Shown: positions 9,517 to 19,729 of the stretch, piece after piece
Layout: every line of letters starts with the position of its first letter
How positions within the stretch are numbered: the first letter of the stretch is position 1
Origin: CAZJRQ01 sp964548535
GTDB lineage: Bacteria > Bacillota > Clostridia > Oscillospirales > Ruminococcaceae
Length of the DNA: 64,000 nucleotides
Assembly (NCBI GenBank): GCA_964548535.1
Contig: CAZJRQ010000006.1
Coordinates: forward strand, 1-64,000
Direction of reading: 5' to 3'
Program-made: the position numbers and the translations under genes
The notes under the pieces: generated by a model
The model's database searches: none
What the model was told of the DNA's origin: nothing
The model's input: only the letters and a program-made list of their open reading frames with translations

Positions 9517-11889
9517 ATGGATAAAAATTATTTTCTGGAAGAGCTTAGCAGGGACTTGAAGAGGAAATACGGTCAGACTGTTCAAAGCGCGTCGGCTGTA
9601 CAATTGCACGAGTGCATATCGGCTGTTGTGATGTCAGATATTTCGGACAGGTGGAATGAGAGTACTGAAAATCACCTATCAAACAGGCGCGCTTGTTATT
9701 TTTCTATGGAGTTTTTAATGGGTCGCGCGATTTATAATAATCTGCTTTGTTTGAATCTTAGGGACACAGTCGACGAGGTTTTAAAAGGCTGCGGACGTTC
9801 ACTTTGTGAGCTTGAAGAGATCGAAGATGCGGCCTTGGGTAATGGCGGTTTGGGACGTCTTGCGGCTTGTTTTCTTGACTCGGCGGCGACTCATGATATT
9901 CCTCTTGACGGCTATGGAATTAGATATAAGTATGGTCTTTTCAAGCAGACTATTGTTGACGGTTTTCAGCATGAGGAGGCGGACAACTGGCAAAAACACG
10001 GTGATCCTTGGTCGAAACGATGTGAGGCTGACATTGTAACGGTTGAATATGGTGACGGTGCGGTATATGCTGTTCCTTATGATATGCCGATTATTGGATA
10101 TGGTACGTCAAATATCGGCAATTTGCGCTTGTGGCAGGCTGAACCTGTAAATGATTTTGATTTCACACTTTTTAATAATCAGGATTATGCTGATGCTGTT
10201 TTGGAGAAAAATATTGCTGAGGATATTTCTCGTGTGCTTTATCCAAATGATGACGCTAAGGCTGGTAAGATTTTGCGTCTTAAGCAGGAGTATTTTTTCT
10301 CGTCGGCATCGCTTACTGACATTTTGAAAAAGCACCTTGAGCGATTTGGGACGCTTGAAAATCTGGGTGATATGGTGACAATCCAGCTTAACGATACGCA
10401 CCCTGTAATTTCGATTCCTGAGCTTATTAGGCAGCTTGTTGAGATATATGGTATGGATTTTGAAAAGGCTTTTGCAATTGCTCAAAAGGTATTTAATTAC
10501 ACAAATCACACTATTATGCAGGAGGCGCTTGAGAAGTGGTCGGCGTCGCTTATGGAGCAGGTTCTGCCTAAGGTTTACACATATATTTTGATGATTAACG
10601 AACGTTTTATTAAGGATATGTACGCTCTTGGCAAGGATAAAAAGCAGATTGAGAGCATTGCTTTGGTTGATGACGGTATGGTTAAAATGGCTAATATGGC
10701 GGTTTACGGCTCGTCGCACACAAATGGAGTTGCTCAGATTCACACTGAGATTTTGAAGGCTCAGACACTTAAAGAATGGTACGAAATTTATCCTGAGAGA
10801 TTCCAAAATAAGACAAATGGAATTACTCAAAGACGTTGGCTTGCACTTTGTAACGAGGAGCTTTCGGCGCTAATCACTAGATTGCTTGGCAGTGAGGACT
10901 GGATTAGAAATCTTGATGAGCTTAAGAAACTTGAGAAATATGCTGATGATCAGCAGATTTTGCGTGAATTTATGTCAATTAAATCGGCTAAAAAATCACA
11001 GCTTGCAGGTTTTATAAAGGCTCATGACGGTGTTGAAATTGACGATAATTCTATTTTTGATATTCAAATCAAGAGACTTCACGAGTACAAGCGACAGTTT
11101 ATGAATGCGCTTTCGATTTTGTATATTTATTATGGTATTAAGGACGGTTCAATTGCTGATTTTTATCCTACAACTTATATTTTCGGGGCAAAGTCTGCAC
11201 CTGGATATCGACGTGCTAAGGCTATTATCAAGTTTATTGGAGAAGTTGCAAATCTTGTGAATTTTGACCCTGATACTAAGGATTTAATCAAGGTTGTTTT
11301 TGTGCAAAATTACAATGTTTCGTACGCTGAAAAGTTGGTTGCGGCGGCTGATATTTCGGAGCAGATTTCAACTGCTGGCACAGAGGCTTCTGGTACTGGA
11401 AACATGAAATTCATGCTGAATGGTGCTGTAACTTTGGGTACTTTGGACGGTGCAAATGTTGAAATCGTTGAGGAGGCAGGAGCCGAAAATAATTATATTT
11501 TCGGTGCAAAGGTAGAGGAACTTGAGGAGATTATGCCGAAATATGACCCTCGCGCTACCGCTTTCGCTAGTGATAAAATCATTCGAGTTTTGAATAAACT
11601 TATCGATGGTGAATTTTCTGACGGCGGAGTTTTGTCGAGTGAAGAGGGCAGTTTTAAGGAGCTTTATAAGGCTTTGATGGATGGTGCAAGCTGGCACGTT
11701 GCAGATCATTACTACGTAATCGGTGATCTTGAAAGTTATGTTGAGGCTAAACTAAAGGTGAATGAGGATTACAAAAATTCTCTTGGGTTTGCTAAAAAAT
11801 GCTGGCTGAATATTTGCAATGCCGGTAAATTTTCGTCGGACAGAACTATTAAGGATTATGCAGAGAATATTTGGAATGTTACAAAGTGA
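9517..11889 (+). CDS. glgP: Glycogen/maltodextrin phosphorylase
   Basis: 790 aa, GT35 family. It releases glucose 1-phosphate from alpha-1,4-glucans using phosphate and pyridoxal phosphate. The PLP-lysine motif EASGTGNMKFMLNGA is near residue 625, the N-terminal region has ACYFSMEFLMGRA and ALGNGGLGRLAACFLDS, and ITQRRWL and IQIKRLHEYKRQ are also conserved. The length matches the family. GAGAGGG precedes the ATG. It works with the upstream malQ: the transferase lengthens short dextrins that phosphorylase then degrades. No terminator was seen directly after it, so it may read into the next gene. Confidence 0.96.
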   Translation: MDKNYFLEELSRDLKRKYGQTVQSASAVQLHECISAVVMSDISDRWNESTENHLSNRRACYFSMEFLMGRAIYNNLLCLNLRDTVDEVLKGCGRSLCELEEIEDAALGNGGLGRLAACFLDSAATHDIPLDGYGIRYKYGLFKQTIVDGFQHEEADNWQKHGDPWSKRCEADIVTVEYGDGAVYAVPYDMPIIGYGTSNIGNLRLWQAEPVNDFDFTLFNNQDYADAVLEKNIAEDISRVLYPNDDAKAGKILRLKQEYFFSSASLTDILKKHLERFGTLENLGDMVTIQLNDTHPVISIPELIRQLVEIYGMDFEKAFAIAQKVFNYTNHTIMQEALEKWSASLMEQVLPKVYTYILMINERFIKDMYALGKDKKQIESIALVDDGMVKMANMAVYGSSHTNGVAQIHTEILKAQTLKEWYEIYPERFQNKTNGITQRRWLALCNEELSALITRLLGSEDWIRNLDELKKLEKYADDQQILREFMSIKSAKKSQLAGFIKAHDGVEIDDNSIFDIQIKRLHEYKRQFMNALSILYIYYGIKDGSIADFYPTTYIFGAKSAPGYRRAKAIIKFIGEVANLVNFDPDTKDLIKVVFVQNYNVSYAEKLVAAADISEQISTAGTEASGTGNMKFMLNGAVTLGTLDGANVEIVEEAGAENNYIFGAKVEELEEIMPKYDPRATAFASDKIIRVLNKLIDGEFSDGGVLSSEEGSFKELYKALMDGASWHVADHYYVIGDLESYVEAKLKVNEDYKNSLGFAKKCWLNICNAGKFSSDRTIKDYAENIWNVTK

Positions 11890-12030
11890 TTTGTGCAATA
11901 TAAACATACTGAGTTTGTATAGTTGCATAAAACTATTCAAATTGTAATAAAAGAGTAATTGACTTTTACCCTAATTTGTTATATAATTAATTTATGGTAA
12001 ATAAATTAAAAAATAAAAGAGGGTGACAAA

Positions 12031-12630
12031 ATGGCTAAAATTAGTGTAGTTGCAATTGAAAGACAATTTTGTAGTGGAGGAAGTAACATTGGCAAGCTGG
12101 TTGCGCAAAACCTTGGCTGTGATTGTTATGATCATGAGCTGGTGGATTTGGCGGCAAAGCGTGTTGGCGTTTCGGCTGAGGAGATAAAAAAATTCGAAGA
12201 GGCTGTATTTAGTCCATTTACAACGCCTTTGTCTTTTAAAAAGATTTTTGAGCATAAAATGGATTTGCCTCAAAAGATTTTTGCGGCTCAGGCAGAATTA
12301 ATTCTTGAGTCTGCAAGAAAAGGTCCTTGCGTTATTGTGGGCAGATGTGCTGATTATGTGCTTAAAAATGTAGTACCGACTTTGGGTGTGTTTGTTTATT
12401 CAAACAACGAATCTAGGGTACATAATGCTACAGCAAATCATGGGATTTCGTTTGACGATGTTAACGACGTTTTGAAAAATTATGATAAAAAACGTGCGGA
12501 ATTTTATAATATCAATACCACGAAAAACTGGTCGTCGATGCAGACTTATGATTTATGTCTTGACAGCGGTCGTTTTGGATACGAGGGTTGTGCGGATATT
12601 ATCTCAAATATTGTTAAGTCGTCTAAGTGA
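12031..12630 (+). CDS. Cytidylate kinase-like family protein
   Basis: 199 aa of the cytidylate-kinase-2 family (AAA_26-like). The glycine-rich N-terminus is IERQFCSGGSNIGKLVA in place of a standard P-loop, followed by YDHELVDLAAKRVGVS and CVIVGRCADYVL, both typical of this family. These proteins are common in Firmicutes and their real substrate is not established; many are paralogues of Cmk. GAGGGTGAC precedes the ATG. It lies 141 bp after glgP and ends at a strong bidirectional terminator. Confidence 0.8.
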   Translation: MAKISVVAIERQFCSGGSNIGKLVAQNLGCDCYDHELVDLAAKRVGVSAEEIKKFEEAVFSPFTTPLSFKKIFEHKMDLPQKIFAAQAELILESARKGPCVIVGRCADYVLKNVVPTLGVFVYSNNESRVHNATANHGISFDDVNDVLKNYDKKRAEFYNINTTKNWSSMQTYDLCLDSGRFGYEGCADIISNIVKSSK

Positions 12631-12646
12631 TTTTTTGCAAAAATTT

Positions 12647-12678
12647 AAGCCGTAAGATTTTGGTCTTACGGCTTTTTT
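12647..12678. terminator. Bidirectional terminator between the kinase-like gene and GH5
   Basis: A perfect 11-bp stem AAGCCGTAAGA/TCTTACGGCTT with T-rich sequence on the plus side, between convergent genes. Confidence 0.9.
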
Positions 12679-12682
12679 TGTG

Positions 12683-13843
12683 CTATTTGTATACTGATTG
12701 AAAGGTTTCTATAATCTCTGGAAATTTCCATGATGGCGGTGTATTTCTATCCATAAGTCCGAAATTTTCGCCTGCTCCAACTGTTGCGGCGTTGTCCCAC
12801 CAAATACATGGAACGCCCTCGCGTTTTGCAGATTCTAGATAGTATGTAAGCCACTCGACTCTATCCCCTGTATTGAATTTATTTAAAGCGCCGAATTCGC
12901 CGACTATTACAGGAATTTCCTTGCTTGTGAACAGTTCATTTATGTCGTTAAACAGCATATCAATCGGCAATGAGTCGGACTCCGCGTCGAATTTGTCCGT
13001 GCCTTCTGTATCGAGCGCAAATGAATATGGCAGATATGCATGGACGGACACGATGACATTTTTGTCGTTTTCTGGGACATCAATTGACTCAAGGCATTTT
13101 CTGTTAGATGACGCCGCATAACCTGTCAGCATGAGGTGGCGCTTGGGATTATTTCCATCTGAATTTCTTACCGTTTCATAAAACGCTTTTGAGAATTTGC
13201 TTACAATTTCACGCGATTTATCATCTCCGCCAGTCCATTCAAGTGAGGTGTCAATCAGTCTTGGCTCGTTTAGTCCTTCAAAAATCAAATGCTCATCATA
13301 ACCTTTGAACTCTTGCGCGATTTGTGTCCAAACTGTCTTTAGGATTTCGATGGACTCGTCCTCTTTATCACTCGTTGGAAAATACCAATCTTCATGATGA
13401 GTGTTGAGAATTACATACATATCGTTGTCAATTCCGTAGTCGACAACCTCACGAACTCTCGCCATCCATTCTGTGTCGATTTGATAATTTTCGTCCATGT
13501 GTCCGCCCCACGTCACGGGTACTCTTACAAGATTAAATCCGTTGTCTTTTAGCAAATCAAACATTTCTTTCGTGGTTTTTGTTCCCTGCCAAGCAGTTTC
13601 AGCATTGATGTCACTGCCCAATGCGTCAAGGGTGTTGCCCAAATTCCAGCCGTATGTCATTTGCTTAACCATGTCCCATGAGGTTATGTCTTTCATTTCT
13701 GAGATTTTTTGTTCCTTAGGTTCAGTTTCAGTCATGCTGCTCAAATCAGAGCTGTCTGAATTTTGATTTTTACCGCATGAAGTTAAGGTGCTGGCTGCTA
13801 AAATAATCGATAAAGATAGAGCTAGTATTCTTCTGATTTTCAT
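12683..13843 (-). CDS. GH5 endoglucanase lipoprotein
   Basis: About 386 aa. The signal segment ends in a lipobox (LTSCG), so the enzyme should be lipid-anchored outside the cell. After a Ser/Glu-rich linker the GH5 catalytic domain begins near residue 60 (YGWNLGNTLDA). The acid/base Glu is in IFEGLNEPR and the nucleophile Glu in VIVGEFGAL; THHEDW and VSVHAYLP complete the active site. This pattern fits the GH5_4 type acting on cellulose, xyloglucan or mixed-linkage glucan. No dockerin or carbohydrate-binding module is present. The ATG at 13843 is chosen for spacing from AAAGGAAG. It is monocistronic. Confidence 0.93.
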   Translation of the reverse strand: MKIRRILALSLSIILAASTLTSCGKNQNSDSSDLSSMTETEPKEQKISEMKDITSWDMVKQMTYGWNLGNTLDALGSDINAETAWQGTKTTKEMFDLLKDNGFNLVRVPVTWGGHMDENYQIDTEWMARVREVVDYGIDNDMYVILNTHHEDWYFPTSDKEDESIEILKTVWTQIAQEFKGYDEHLIFEGLNEPRLIDTSLEWTGGDDKSREIVSKFSKAFYETVRNSDGNNPKRHLMLTGYAASSNRKCLESIDVPENDKNVIVSVHAYLPYSFALDTEGTDKFDAESDSLPIDMLFNDINELFTSKEIPVIVGEFGALNKFNTGDRVEWLTYYLESAKREGVPCIWWDNAATVGAGENFGLMDRNTPPSWKFPEIIETFQSVYK

Positions 13844-14135
13844 TATCATCTTCCTTTCATATTTTTATAAAAATGTTTTATATTGAGTTTTTAGAATGAT
13901 ATGTATACGATTACACATTTGGGGGTTTTTGCAGGAACGTTGTTGACATAATAAACTGTTGAGGTATTCAGATGAAGTATCGCACAACAGCGTGATTTTC
14001 TTGGTGGATAATAATCAAGAATTTAGCTTTTAATGTAGTATAGCATATTAACTAAAGTTTTTCAAGTGGTTATGCAAAATATTATATATATTAATAATAA
14101 TATTATATACTTAGTTTTTGTTATAGTAGGCAAAA
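13844..14135. other. Intergenic region upstream of GH5
   Basis: AT-rich spacer between GH5 and the epimerase. Apart from the terminator at its far end I see no convincing gene, tRNA or operator; it presumably holds the GH5 promoter. Confidence 0.4.
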
Positions 14136-14169
14136 AGAAAACGCAGAGGAAAAATTCCACTGCGTTTTT
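14136..14169 (-). terminator. Terminator of the epimerase gene
   Basis: AAAACGCAG/CTGCGTTTT inverted repeat 22 bases past the stop codon, with a T-rich tract on the minus strand. Confidence 0.85.
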
Positions 14170-14191
14170 GTATAATATTTTGTTGGTTTAA

Positions 14192-15361
14192 TTAAAAATC
14201 AATAGCTCTTTTAATAACCTCAAGATACATTCTTCCGTTGTGATATGGGCATTTCCATGGTCCAACAATTTCTTTCCAGTCGTGAGGAACGCCTTCAAAT
14301 GAAATTTCTGCATACCACTCTGAACCTTCACGCTTGTCAATCATAGAATTGTCGATATAGTTCATTATTGTTCTTGCAGAATCAAGGAAAGTTTCGTCGT
14401 TTGAGTGCTGGTATGCATTTACAAATCCAACAACTGCCTCAGCCTGTACCCACCAAACGCGAGTTCTGTTGATTTCTTCACCGTCACGCTCATTGTTCAT
14501 TGCTCCGTCTTCAATTGCAATGTTTTGGATATTTTTAGAAATATTCAAGTTGAGTTCAGTGAATTTCTTTGTAAGCTCGTCATCTCCAAGCACGTCACAA
14601 GCACGGTCAACAAGCCAAGTAGCCTCAATATCGTGACCATAAGAATGAACGTCGCCGATAACATCAAGCTTAGTGTCGAAGAATACTTTAAGAGCAGTAT
14701 TTTCAGCGTCGAAAACCTTGTCTGACATTTGTGAAAGCAAGAATCTTAGTCTTTCGCCAACTACTTCATTTTTATCAGCAATGTAAAGCTCAGTGTAAGC
14801 CTCAATTAGGTGAAGAATTGTGTTCATTGTTTTGTCAGCTGAAAGTCCGTTTTCAGAAAGAGCATCGTTAGATACCAACTGCCAATCAATTGAGAAAGCT
14901 TCACGATATCCGTACTCGTCAAGAGTGTTTGTTTCGATATCATTGAAAAGCTTGTTTGCAAGGTCAAGAGCAAACTTGTCGCCAACCGCATTGTAGTAAG
15001 CTGAAAGTGCATAGATTGCAAAAGCGATATTATAAGTATGCTTCATTGTGTCAACTGGCTCACCCTTGTGATTCATCATCCAGTAAACTCCGCCGTTATC
15101 GTAGTCAATACATTTGTTCTTGATGAATTCAAAAGCGTGGAAAGCTAGTTCTTTACTTTTCTCATCCTTCAAAACCGCATAGCAAGTTGAGTAGAACCAA
15201 AGAATTCTTGAGTGCAGAATTACACCCTTGTCAGCCTCTTTTTCAAGGTCGAGGTCGTAGCTCAAGAAGCCGTAGAATCCACCATTTTCTTCGTCCTTTA
15301 GCTGTGCCCAGAATGGAATAATGTTCTCGGTAAGCTGTTTTTTGCATTGTTCAATAATCAT
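14192..15361 (-). CDS. Cellobiose 2-epimerase
   Basis: 389 aa, the same length as the characterised Ruminococcus albus enzyme as I recall it. It converts cellobiose to glucosyl-mannose (and lactose to epilactose) in the cytoplasm. The family pattern is clear: GGFYGFLSYDL, GVILHSRILWFYS, DNGGVYWMM, YGHDIEATWL, the RTRVWWVQAEAVVGF helix and the C-terminal VGPWKCPYHNGRMYLEV, which hold the active-site histidines of the AGE superfamily. CGGAGGT precedes the ATG. It follows a DUF1015 gene by 36 bp. In R. albus the enzyme feeds a mannosylglucose phosphorylase, but no such gene is in this window. Confidence 0.93.
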   Translation of the reverse strand: MIIEQCKKQLTENIIPFWAQLKDEENGGFYGFLSYDLDLEKEADKGVILHSRILWFYSTCYAVLKDEKSKELAFHAFEFIKNKCIDYDNGGVYWMMNHKGEPVDTMKHTYNIAFAIYALSAYYNAVGDKFALDLANKLFNDIETNTLDEYGYREAFSIDWQLVSNDALSENGLSADKTMNTILHLIEAYTELYIADKNEVVGERLRFLLSQMSDKVFDAENTALKVFFDTKLDVIGDVHSYGHDIEATWLVDRACDVLGDDELTKKFTELNLNISKNIQNIAIEDGAMNNERDGEEINRTRVWWVQAEAVVGFVNAYQHSNDETFLDSARTIMNYIDNSMIDKREGSEWYAEISFEGVPHDWKEIVGPWKCPYHNGRMYLEVIKRAIDF

Positions 15362-15397
15362 AAATAGACCTCCGTTATTTTAATATTATTTAATATA

Positions 15398-16669
15398 CTA
15401 CTCTGTAATCTTTCTAGCCTCAACATAAAAACGCTTGTCCTCAGCGTGTCCCATTGAGAAAGTTTTTCTAGGCAATGCTCCGTCGCAGATTACTGTTGGG
15501 AAAAGCTCTTCTTTGCCCATATCAGGAAGAATAAATCCGATGGAATTGTCGTCCTGAGAAAGCTTATCAATTACATCAGTGCCATGAATATAGTCGATTT
15601 TACCGCCGTTTTTTGCAAGATATTCATCAAGGAAAATTTGCAGACTGCCAACTGTCAGCTTTGATTTTTCCTTAGTAATGCCCATGTTTTTAGTCACACC
15701 GTACTCGGTAACGCCGAACACCTGTGAGCAGTTTTCTGTATTTTCAGTAAGTCCAAGCTCTGCTGTTAGTTCAGCCATTAGCTTTTTCTTGTCGATTTCA
15801 GTAACGATTCTATGGATTGCCTCAAACTCTAGTGCAGGGGAGTGAAGATTTACAATCTCAACAAGCGCATATCTTGCTGGGTGATTTGACAAATCTTTGA
15901 CTGGATTATTTTTCTTTAGCTGCTCATAAAACTCTTTTGCAGTCGCAAGCGAATGATTTCCGTCGCCCATTGCATACACAAGCGGAGAAGTTTCGTTAAG
16001 ATTATACTTCTTGTTAAAGCTGTCGATATCTCCAAGACTTTCAAGAGAAGAAACAATTTTTTCGCAGTTTTCACTATCCAACAGCCATCCTTTAATGCTT
16101 CCGCCCTTTTGCATAAGCTTAAAGTCATAAAGCTTTGTCATATCATTTTTAATATTCTCCAAAGGCTCGATGATATTCTTATCATTGTCATCAATCAAAA
16201 TCATGATGTGCGGAAGTTCAATTTCAGCGTTATTTCTAACCTTAATTCTAGGTGGAATTCTCTCTATTACAGTAGCCTCAGTTGCTCTGACTAGAGATTT
16301 TGAACCCTTTGAGTAATCATACATTTCAAGGTCGATTGCGCCGACGATTCCAGCACGAACTTTTCCGTCCGATTGCACACGCTCAATATAAATCATTGAG
16401 TTTTCATACTCGTCAAAAACTTTATCAGAAACATATTCGTTCATGTTGCTGTGGATTTTTTCGATACGTTCGTCGACGTCGCTGTTTTCAAGATAAACTT
16501 CAGGAAGAATTAGATTTAATGCAGATTTGTAACCGTCAGTAATCTTTTGTGTTTCAGTCCAGTATTCAGTTTGGGAAGTATACTGGTCGCAGGCTACTAC
16601 TGCCCACTTTGACATATCATTATCCTGTTTTGGAAGTAAAATATTTGTAGACTTAAAAGCTGTAGACAT
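15398..16669 (-). CDS. DUF1015 family protein (SerK-like superfamily)
   Basis: 423 aa, matching DUF1015. Visible family segments: the N-terminal VVACDQYTSQTEYW, YIERVQSDG, IPPRIKVR and the central ALVYAMGDGNHSLATAKEFYE. A few members of the wider family are ADP-dependent serine kinases, but general function is not established. The ATG is 13 bases after AAAGGAG, which is long; an ATG TTT TAA minimal open frame sits between them and might affect initiation. It is followed 36 bp later by the cellobiose epimerase, so the two are probably cotranscribed. Confidence 0.8.
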   Translation of the reverse strand: MSTAFKSTNILLPKQDNDMSKWAVVACDQYTSQTEYWTETQKITDGYKSALNLILPEVYLENSDVDERIEKIHSNMNEYVSDKVFDEYENSMIYIERVQSDGKVRAGIVGAIDLEMYDYSKGSKSLVRATEATVIERIPPRIKVRNNAEIELPHIMILIDDNDKNIIEPLENIKNDMTKLYDFKLMQKGGSIKGWLLDSENCEKIVSSLESLGDIDSFNKKYNLNETSPLVYAMGDGNHSLATAKEFYEQLKKNNPVKDLSNHPARYALVEIVNLHSPALEFEAIHRIVTEIDKKKLMAELTAELGLTENTENCSQVFGVTEYGVTKNMGITKEKSKLTVGSLQIFLDEYLAKNGGKIDYIHGTDVIDKLSQDDNSIGFILPDMGKEELFPTVICDGALPRKTFSMGHAEDKRFYVEARKITE

Positions 16670-16717
16670 AATTAAAACATTACTCCTTTATACTTTCTAT
16701 ATATTTGCAACATTAAA

Positions 16718-16743
16718 ACAGGACGGTAAAAAAGCCGTCCTGT
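16718..16743 (-). terminator. Terminator of secA
   Basis: ACAGGACGG paired with CCGTCCTGT just after the secA stop codon, followed on the minus strand by TTTTAATG. Confidence 0.8.
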
Positions 16744-16751
16744 GTAATATT

Positions 16752-19484
16752 TTAGTCGTTATTGTTTGCAGAACCGCAGCATTTTTTATACTTTTTGCCG
16801 CTGCCGCATGGACAAGGATCATTAGGACCTGTTTTATTAATTTTTCTAGGAATATTGTGATGATTCGTACTTCCATCACTAAGTACCTGCTCACGCTTTG
16901 GTGCAGCGTTGTCTTTTCTAACCTGAATTGTAAACAGCATTCTTACAGTATCTTCACGGATTGAATCAACCATAGCGTCGAACATATCAAAACCTTCCAT
17001 ACGATACTCAACAACTGGGTTTTTCTGTCCGTATGAACGAAGTCCGATACCGCGTTTTAGCTCTTCCATATCATCAATATGGTCCATCCACTTAGTATCA
17101 ACAACCTTTAGTAGAACTACACGCTCGATTTCACGAAGCAATTCAGCTCCCAAATCTTCCTCACGTTTGTCATAAAGTTCATCAGCACGGTCTTTAAGCT
17201 GTTTAATAATATCATTTCTAGAAACTTCATCAAGTTCGTTTGATGTATATCTAAAGTCGTCCTCAACAGTGAACAATCCCATTAGCTGGTCACGCAAGCC
17301 ATCAAGATTCCACTCATCTTGAAGTTCATCATCAAGCAGATACATACTAACAGTAGTTTCAACGAAATCGTTAATCATTTTAACTATGTACTCGTGAATA
17401 TCTTCACCGTTAAGAACTTTTTGTCTTTGACCGTAAATAATTTCACGCTGTGTATTCATAACATCATCATAGTTAAGAACGTTCTTTCTGATGTTAAAGT
17501 TTCTGCCCTCAATCTTCTTCTGAGAAGACTGAATGATTGATGTAAGCAATTTTGACTGAATTGGAGTGTTTTCGTCAACATTTAGAGTTTCCATCATATT
17601 GTTGATTTTGTCACCGCCGAAAAGTCTCATAAGATCATCTTCAAGTGCTAAGAAGAACAAGCTTTCACCTGGATCTCCCTGACGTCCTGAACGACCTCTT
17701 AGCTGATTATCAATACGTCTTGACTCATGTCTTTCAGTACCGATAATAAACAGACCGCCTGCCTCACGGATTTCAACAGCCTTATTTGCAACCTCTTCAG
17801 AGAATTTGCTGAAAAGCTCTTTATATTTTTCTCTAGCAGTCAAAATTTCTTCATCTTCAGTTTCAGCAAATCCAGTTGCTTCAACAACTAAATCTTCTTC
17901 GTAGCCAAGCTTATAAAGCTGCTCAGTAGCAAGATATTCAGCGTTACCGCCAAGCATGATATCAGTACCACGTCCTGCCATGTTTGTAGCGATTGTTACA
18001 GCGCCGAACTTACCAGCCTGTGCAACAATCTTTGCCTCTTTATCATGATATTTAGCATTCAAAACCTGATGCTTAACACCCTTATTTTTAAGCATTCTTG
18101 AAAGAACTTCTGACTTTTCAATTGAAACTGTACCAACCAAAACAGGCTGTCCTTTTTCGTGACACTCAATAACCTGTTCAATTACAGCATTATACTTACC
18201 CTTTTCAGTTTTGTAAACAACATCAGGGTGGTCAACTCTAGCAATTTCCTTATTTGTAGGAACTTCAATAACGTCAAGCTTATAAATCTCTCTGAACTCA
18301 TCTTCCTCAGTTAGAGCAGTACCAGTCATACCAGAAAGCTTTGAATACAAACGGAAATAGTTCTGATAAGTAATTGTAGCAATAGTTTTAGATTCTCTAT
18401 TTACCTTTACGCCTTCCTTAGCCTCAATAGCCTGATGAAGTCCGTCATTAAAACGACGTCCAGCAAGAATACGTCCAGTAAACTCGTCAACAATCAAAAC
18501 CTCGCCGTCTTGAACAACGTAGTCAGTTTCATTCTTCATTGTACCATTAGCCTTGATAGCCTGATTAATATGGTGCAAAAGAGTAAGATTATCGGCATCC
18601 ATAAGGTTGTCGATATTGAAAGCTTTTTCTGCCTTGCTTACACCAGATCTTGTAAGAGTTGCAGTTTTAGCCTTTTCATCAATAATATAATCTCCGCCTA
18701 AAGAGTCGTTGTCTGCCTTATCATCCATTTCAACAACGGTGATAGGTGACAAGCTTTTTGCGAATTTATCAGCAATAGTATAAAGTTCAGTTGATTTATC
18801 GCCTTGTCCAGAAATGATAAGTGGAGTTCTAGCCTCATCGATAAGAATTGAGTCAACCTCATCGACAATAGCAAAAGAGTGCTCTCTCTGAACCTTGTCT
18901 TTTTTATAGATTACCATGTTATCACGAAGATAATCAAATCCGAATTCATTATTAGTACCGTATGTAATATCAGCATCGTAAGCCTCACGCTTGGCAGTTT
19001 TATCCATACCGCTTAAAACAACACCGATTGACTGTCCCAAAAATCTGAAAACCTTACCCATTTCTTCCGCTTGGAACTTAGCAAGATAGTCATTTACAGT
19101 AACAACGTGAACGCCGTTGCCGTCAAGAGAATTTGCATATGCTGCAAGACAAGCAACCAAAGTTTTACCCTCACCAGTCTTCATTTCAGCGATACGTCCT
19201 TGATGAAGAACGATAGCACCGACTATCTGTACAGGATATGGTTTTTTGCCTAAAACTCTGAAAGCAGCCTCACGACAAACAGCCAAAGCGTCTGGCAAAA
19301 CGTCATCAAGAGTGCCTAAGCCGTCAGCAATTTTATCTTTCATGATTTGTGTTTGCTCACGAAGTTCATGATCAGACATTGGCTGATATTTTTCTTCAAG
19401 CTCAAGAACAGTATTCTTGATAGGTTCTATTCTTTTTAATTCCTTTTTGGAGTAGTTGCCGAACACGACGTTCATCAAACCCAT
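16752..19484 (-). CDS. secA: Preprotein translocase ATPase SecA
   Basis: 910 aa, normal length. SecA drives preproteins through SecYEG at the membrane. Motifs: MKTGEGKTLVA (Walker A), DEVDSILIDEARTPLIISG, the GTVSIEKSE and MAGRGTDIMLGGN helicase segments, RQGDPGESLFFLALED, and a C-terminal zinc-binding tail with CPCGSGKKYKKCC. The ATG at 19484 is chosen because AAAGGTGG lies eight bases upstream and overlaps the alternative GTG four codons earlier. It has its own terminator and stands alone upstream of the DUF1015 gene. Confidence 0.98.
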   Translation of the reverse strand: MGLMNVVFGNYSKKELKRIEPIKNTVLELEEKYQPMSDHELREQTQIMKDKIADGLGTLDDVLPDALAVCREAAFRVLGKKPYPVQIVGAIVLHQGRIAEMKTGEGKTLVACLAAYANSLDGNGVHVVTVNDYLAKFQAEEMGKVFRFLGQSIGVVLSGMDKTAKREAYDADITYGTNNEFGFDYLRDNMVIYKKDKVQREHSFAIVDEVDSILIDEARTPLIISGQGDKSTELYTIADKFAKSLSPITVVEMDDKADNDSLGGDYIIDEKAKTATLTRSGVSKAEKAFNIDNLMDADNLTLLHHINQAIKANGTMKNETDYVVQDGEVLIVDEFTGRILAGRRFNDGLHQAIEAKEGVKVNRESKTIATITYQNYFRLYSKLSGMTGTALTEEDEFREIYKLDVIEVPTNKEIARVDHPDVVYKTEKGKYNAVIEQVIECHEKGQPVLVGTVSIEKSEVLSRMLKNKGVKHQVLNAKYHDKEAKIVAQAGKFGAVTIATNMAGRGTDIMLGGNAEYLATEQLYKLGYEEDLVVEATGFAETEDEEILTAREKYKELFSKFSEEVANKAVEIREAGGLFIIGTERHESRRIDNQLRGRSGRQGDPGESLFFLALEDDLMRLFGGDKINNMMETLNVDENTPIQSKLLTSIIQSSQKKIEGRNFNIRKNVLNYDDVMNTQREIIYGQRQKVLNGEDIHEYIVKMINDFVETTVSMYLLDDELQDEWNLDGLRDQLMGLFTVEDDFRYTSNELDEVSRNDIIKQLKDRADELYDKREEDLGAELLREIERVVLLKVVDTKWMDHIDDMEELKRGIGLRSYGQKNPVVEYRMEGFDMFDAMVDSIREDTVRMLFTIQVRKDNAAPKREQVLSDGSTNHHNIPRKINKTGPNDPCPCGSGKKYKKCCGSANNND

Positions 19485-19657
19485 TTTTAATTCCACCTTT
19501 AAAAGTATTATAAAACATACGAAATGTCAATTTGTTTATATAAAGATACTATTATATTATAGCAAAAAACAATCTTGTTGTCAATTGGTTTTGTTAATAT
19601 TTATACATTAGTTGTTAATTTTTATATAATAAATTAACTGTAACCCTATTTTTGCAC

Positions 19658-19697
19658 AAAACAGGGGGAAATCTTTTGCTAAAGACTTTCCCCTTTA
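19658..19697 (-). terminator. Terminator of the rnf operon
   Basis: GGGGGAAATCTTT paired with AAAGACTTTCCCC, 33 bases past the rnfB stop, with T-rich sequence after it on the minus strand. Confidence 0.85.
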
Positions 19698-19729
19698 TTT
19701 CATATTATTATATTTTGTATATAATTATG

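Noticed and set aside
10108..10830. 240-codon open frame opposite glgP
   Set aside because: It is antisense to a clear phosphorylase gene, with no binding site or recognisable domain.
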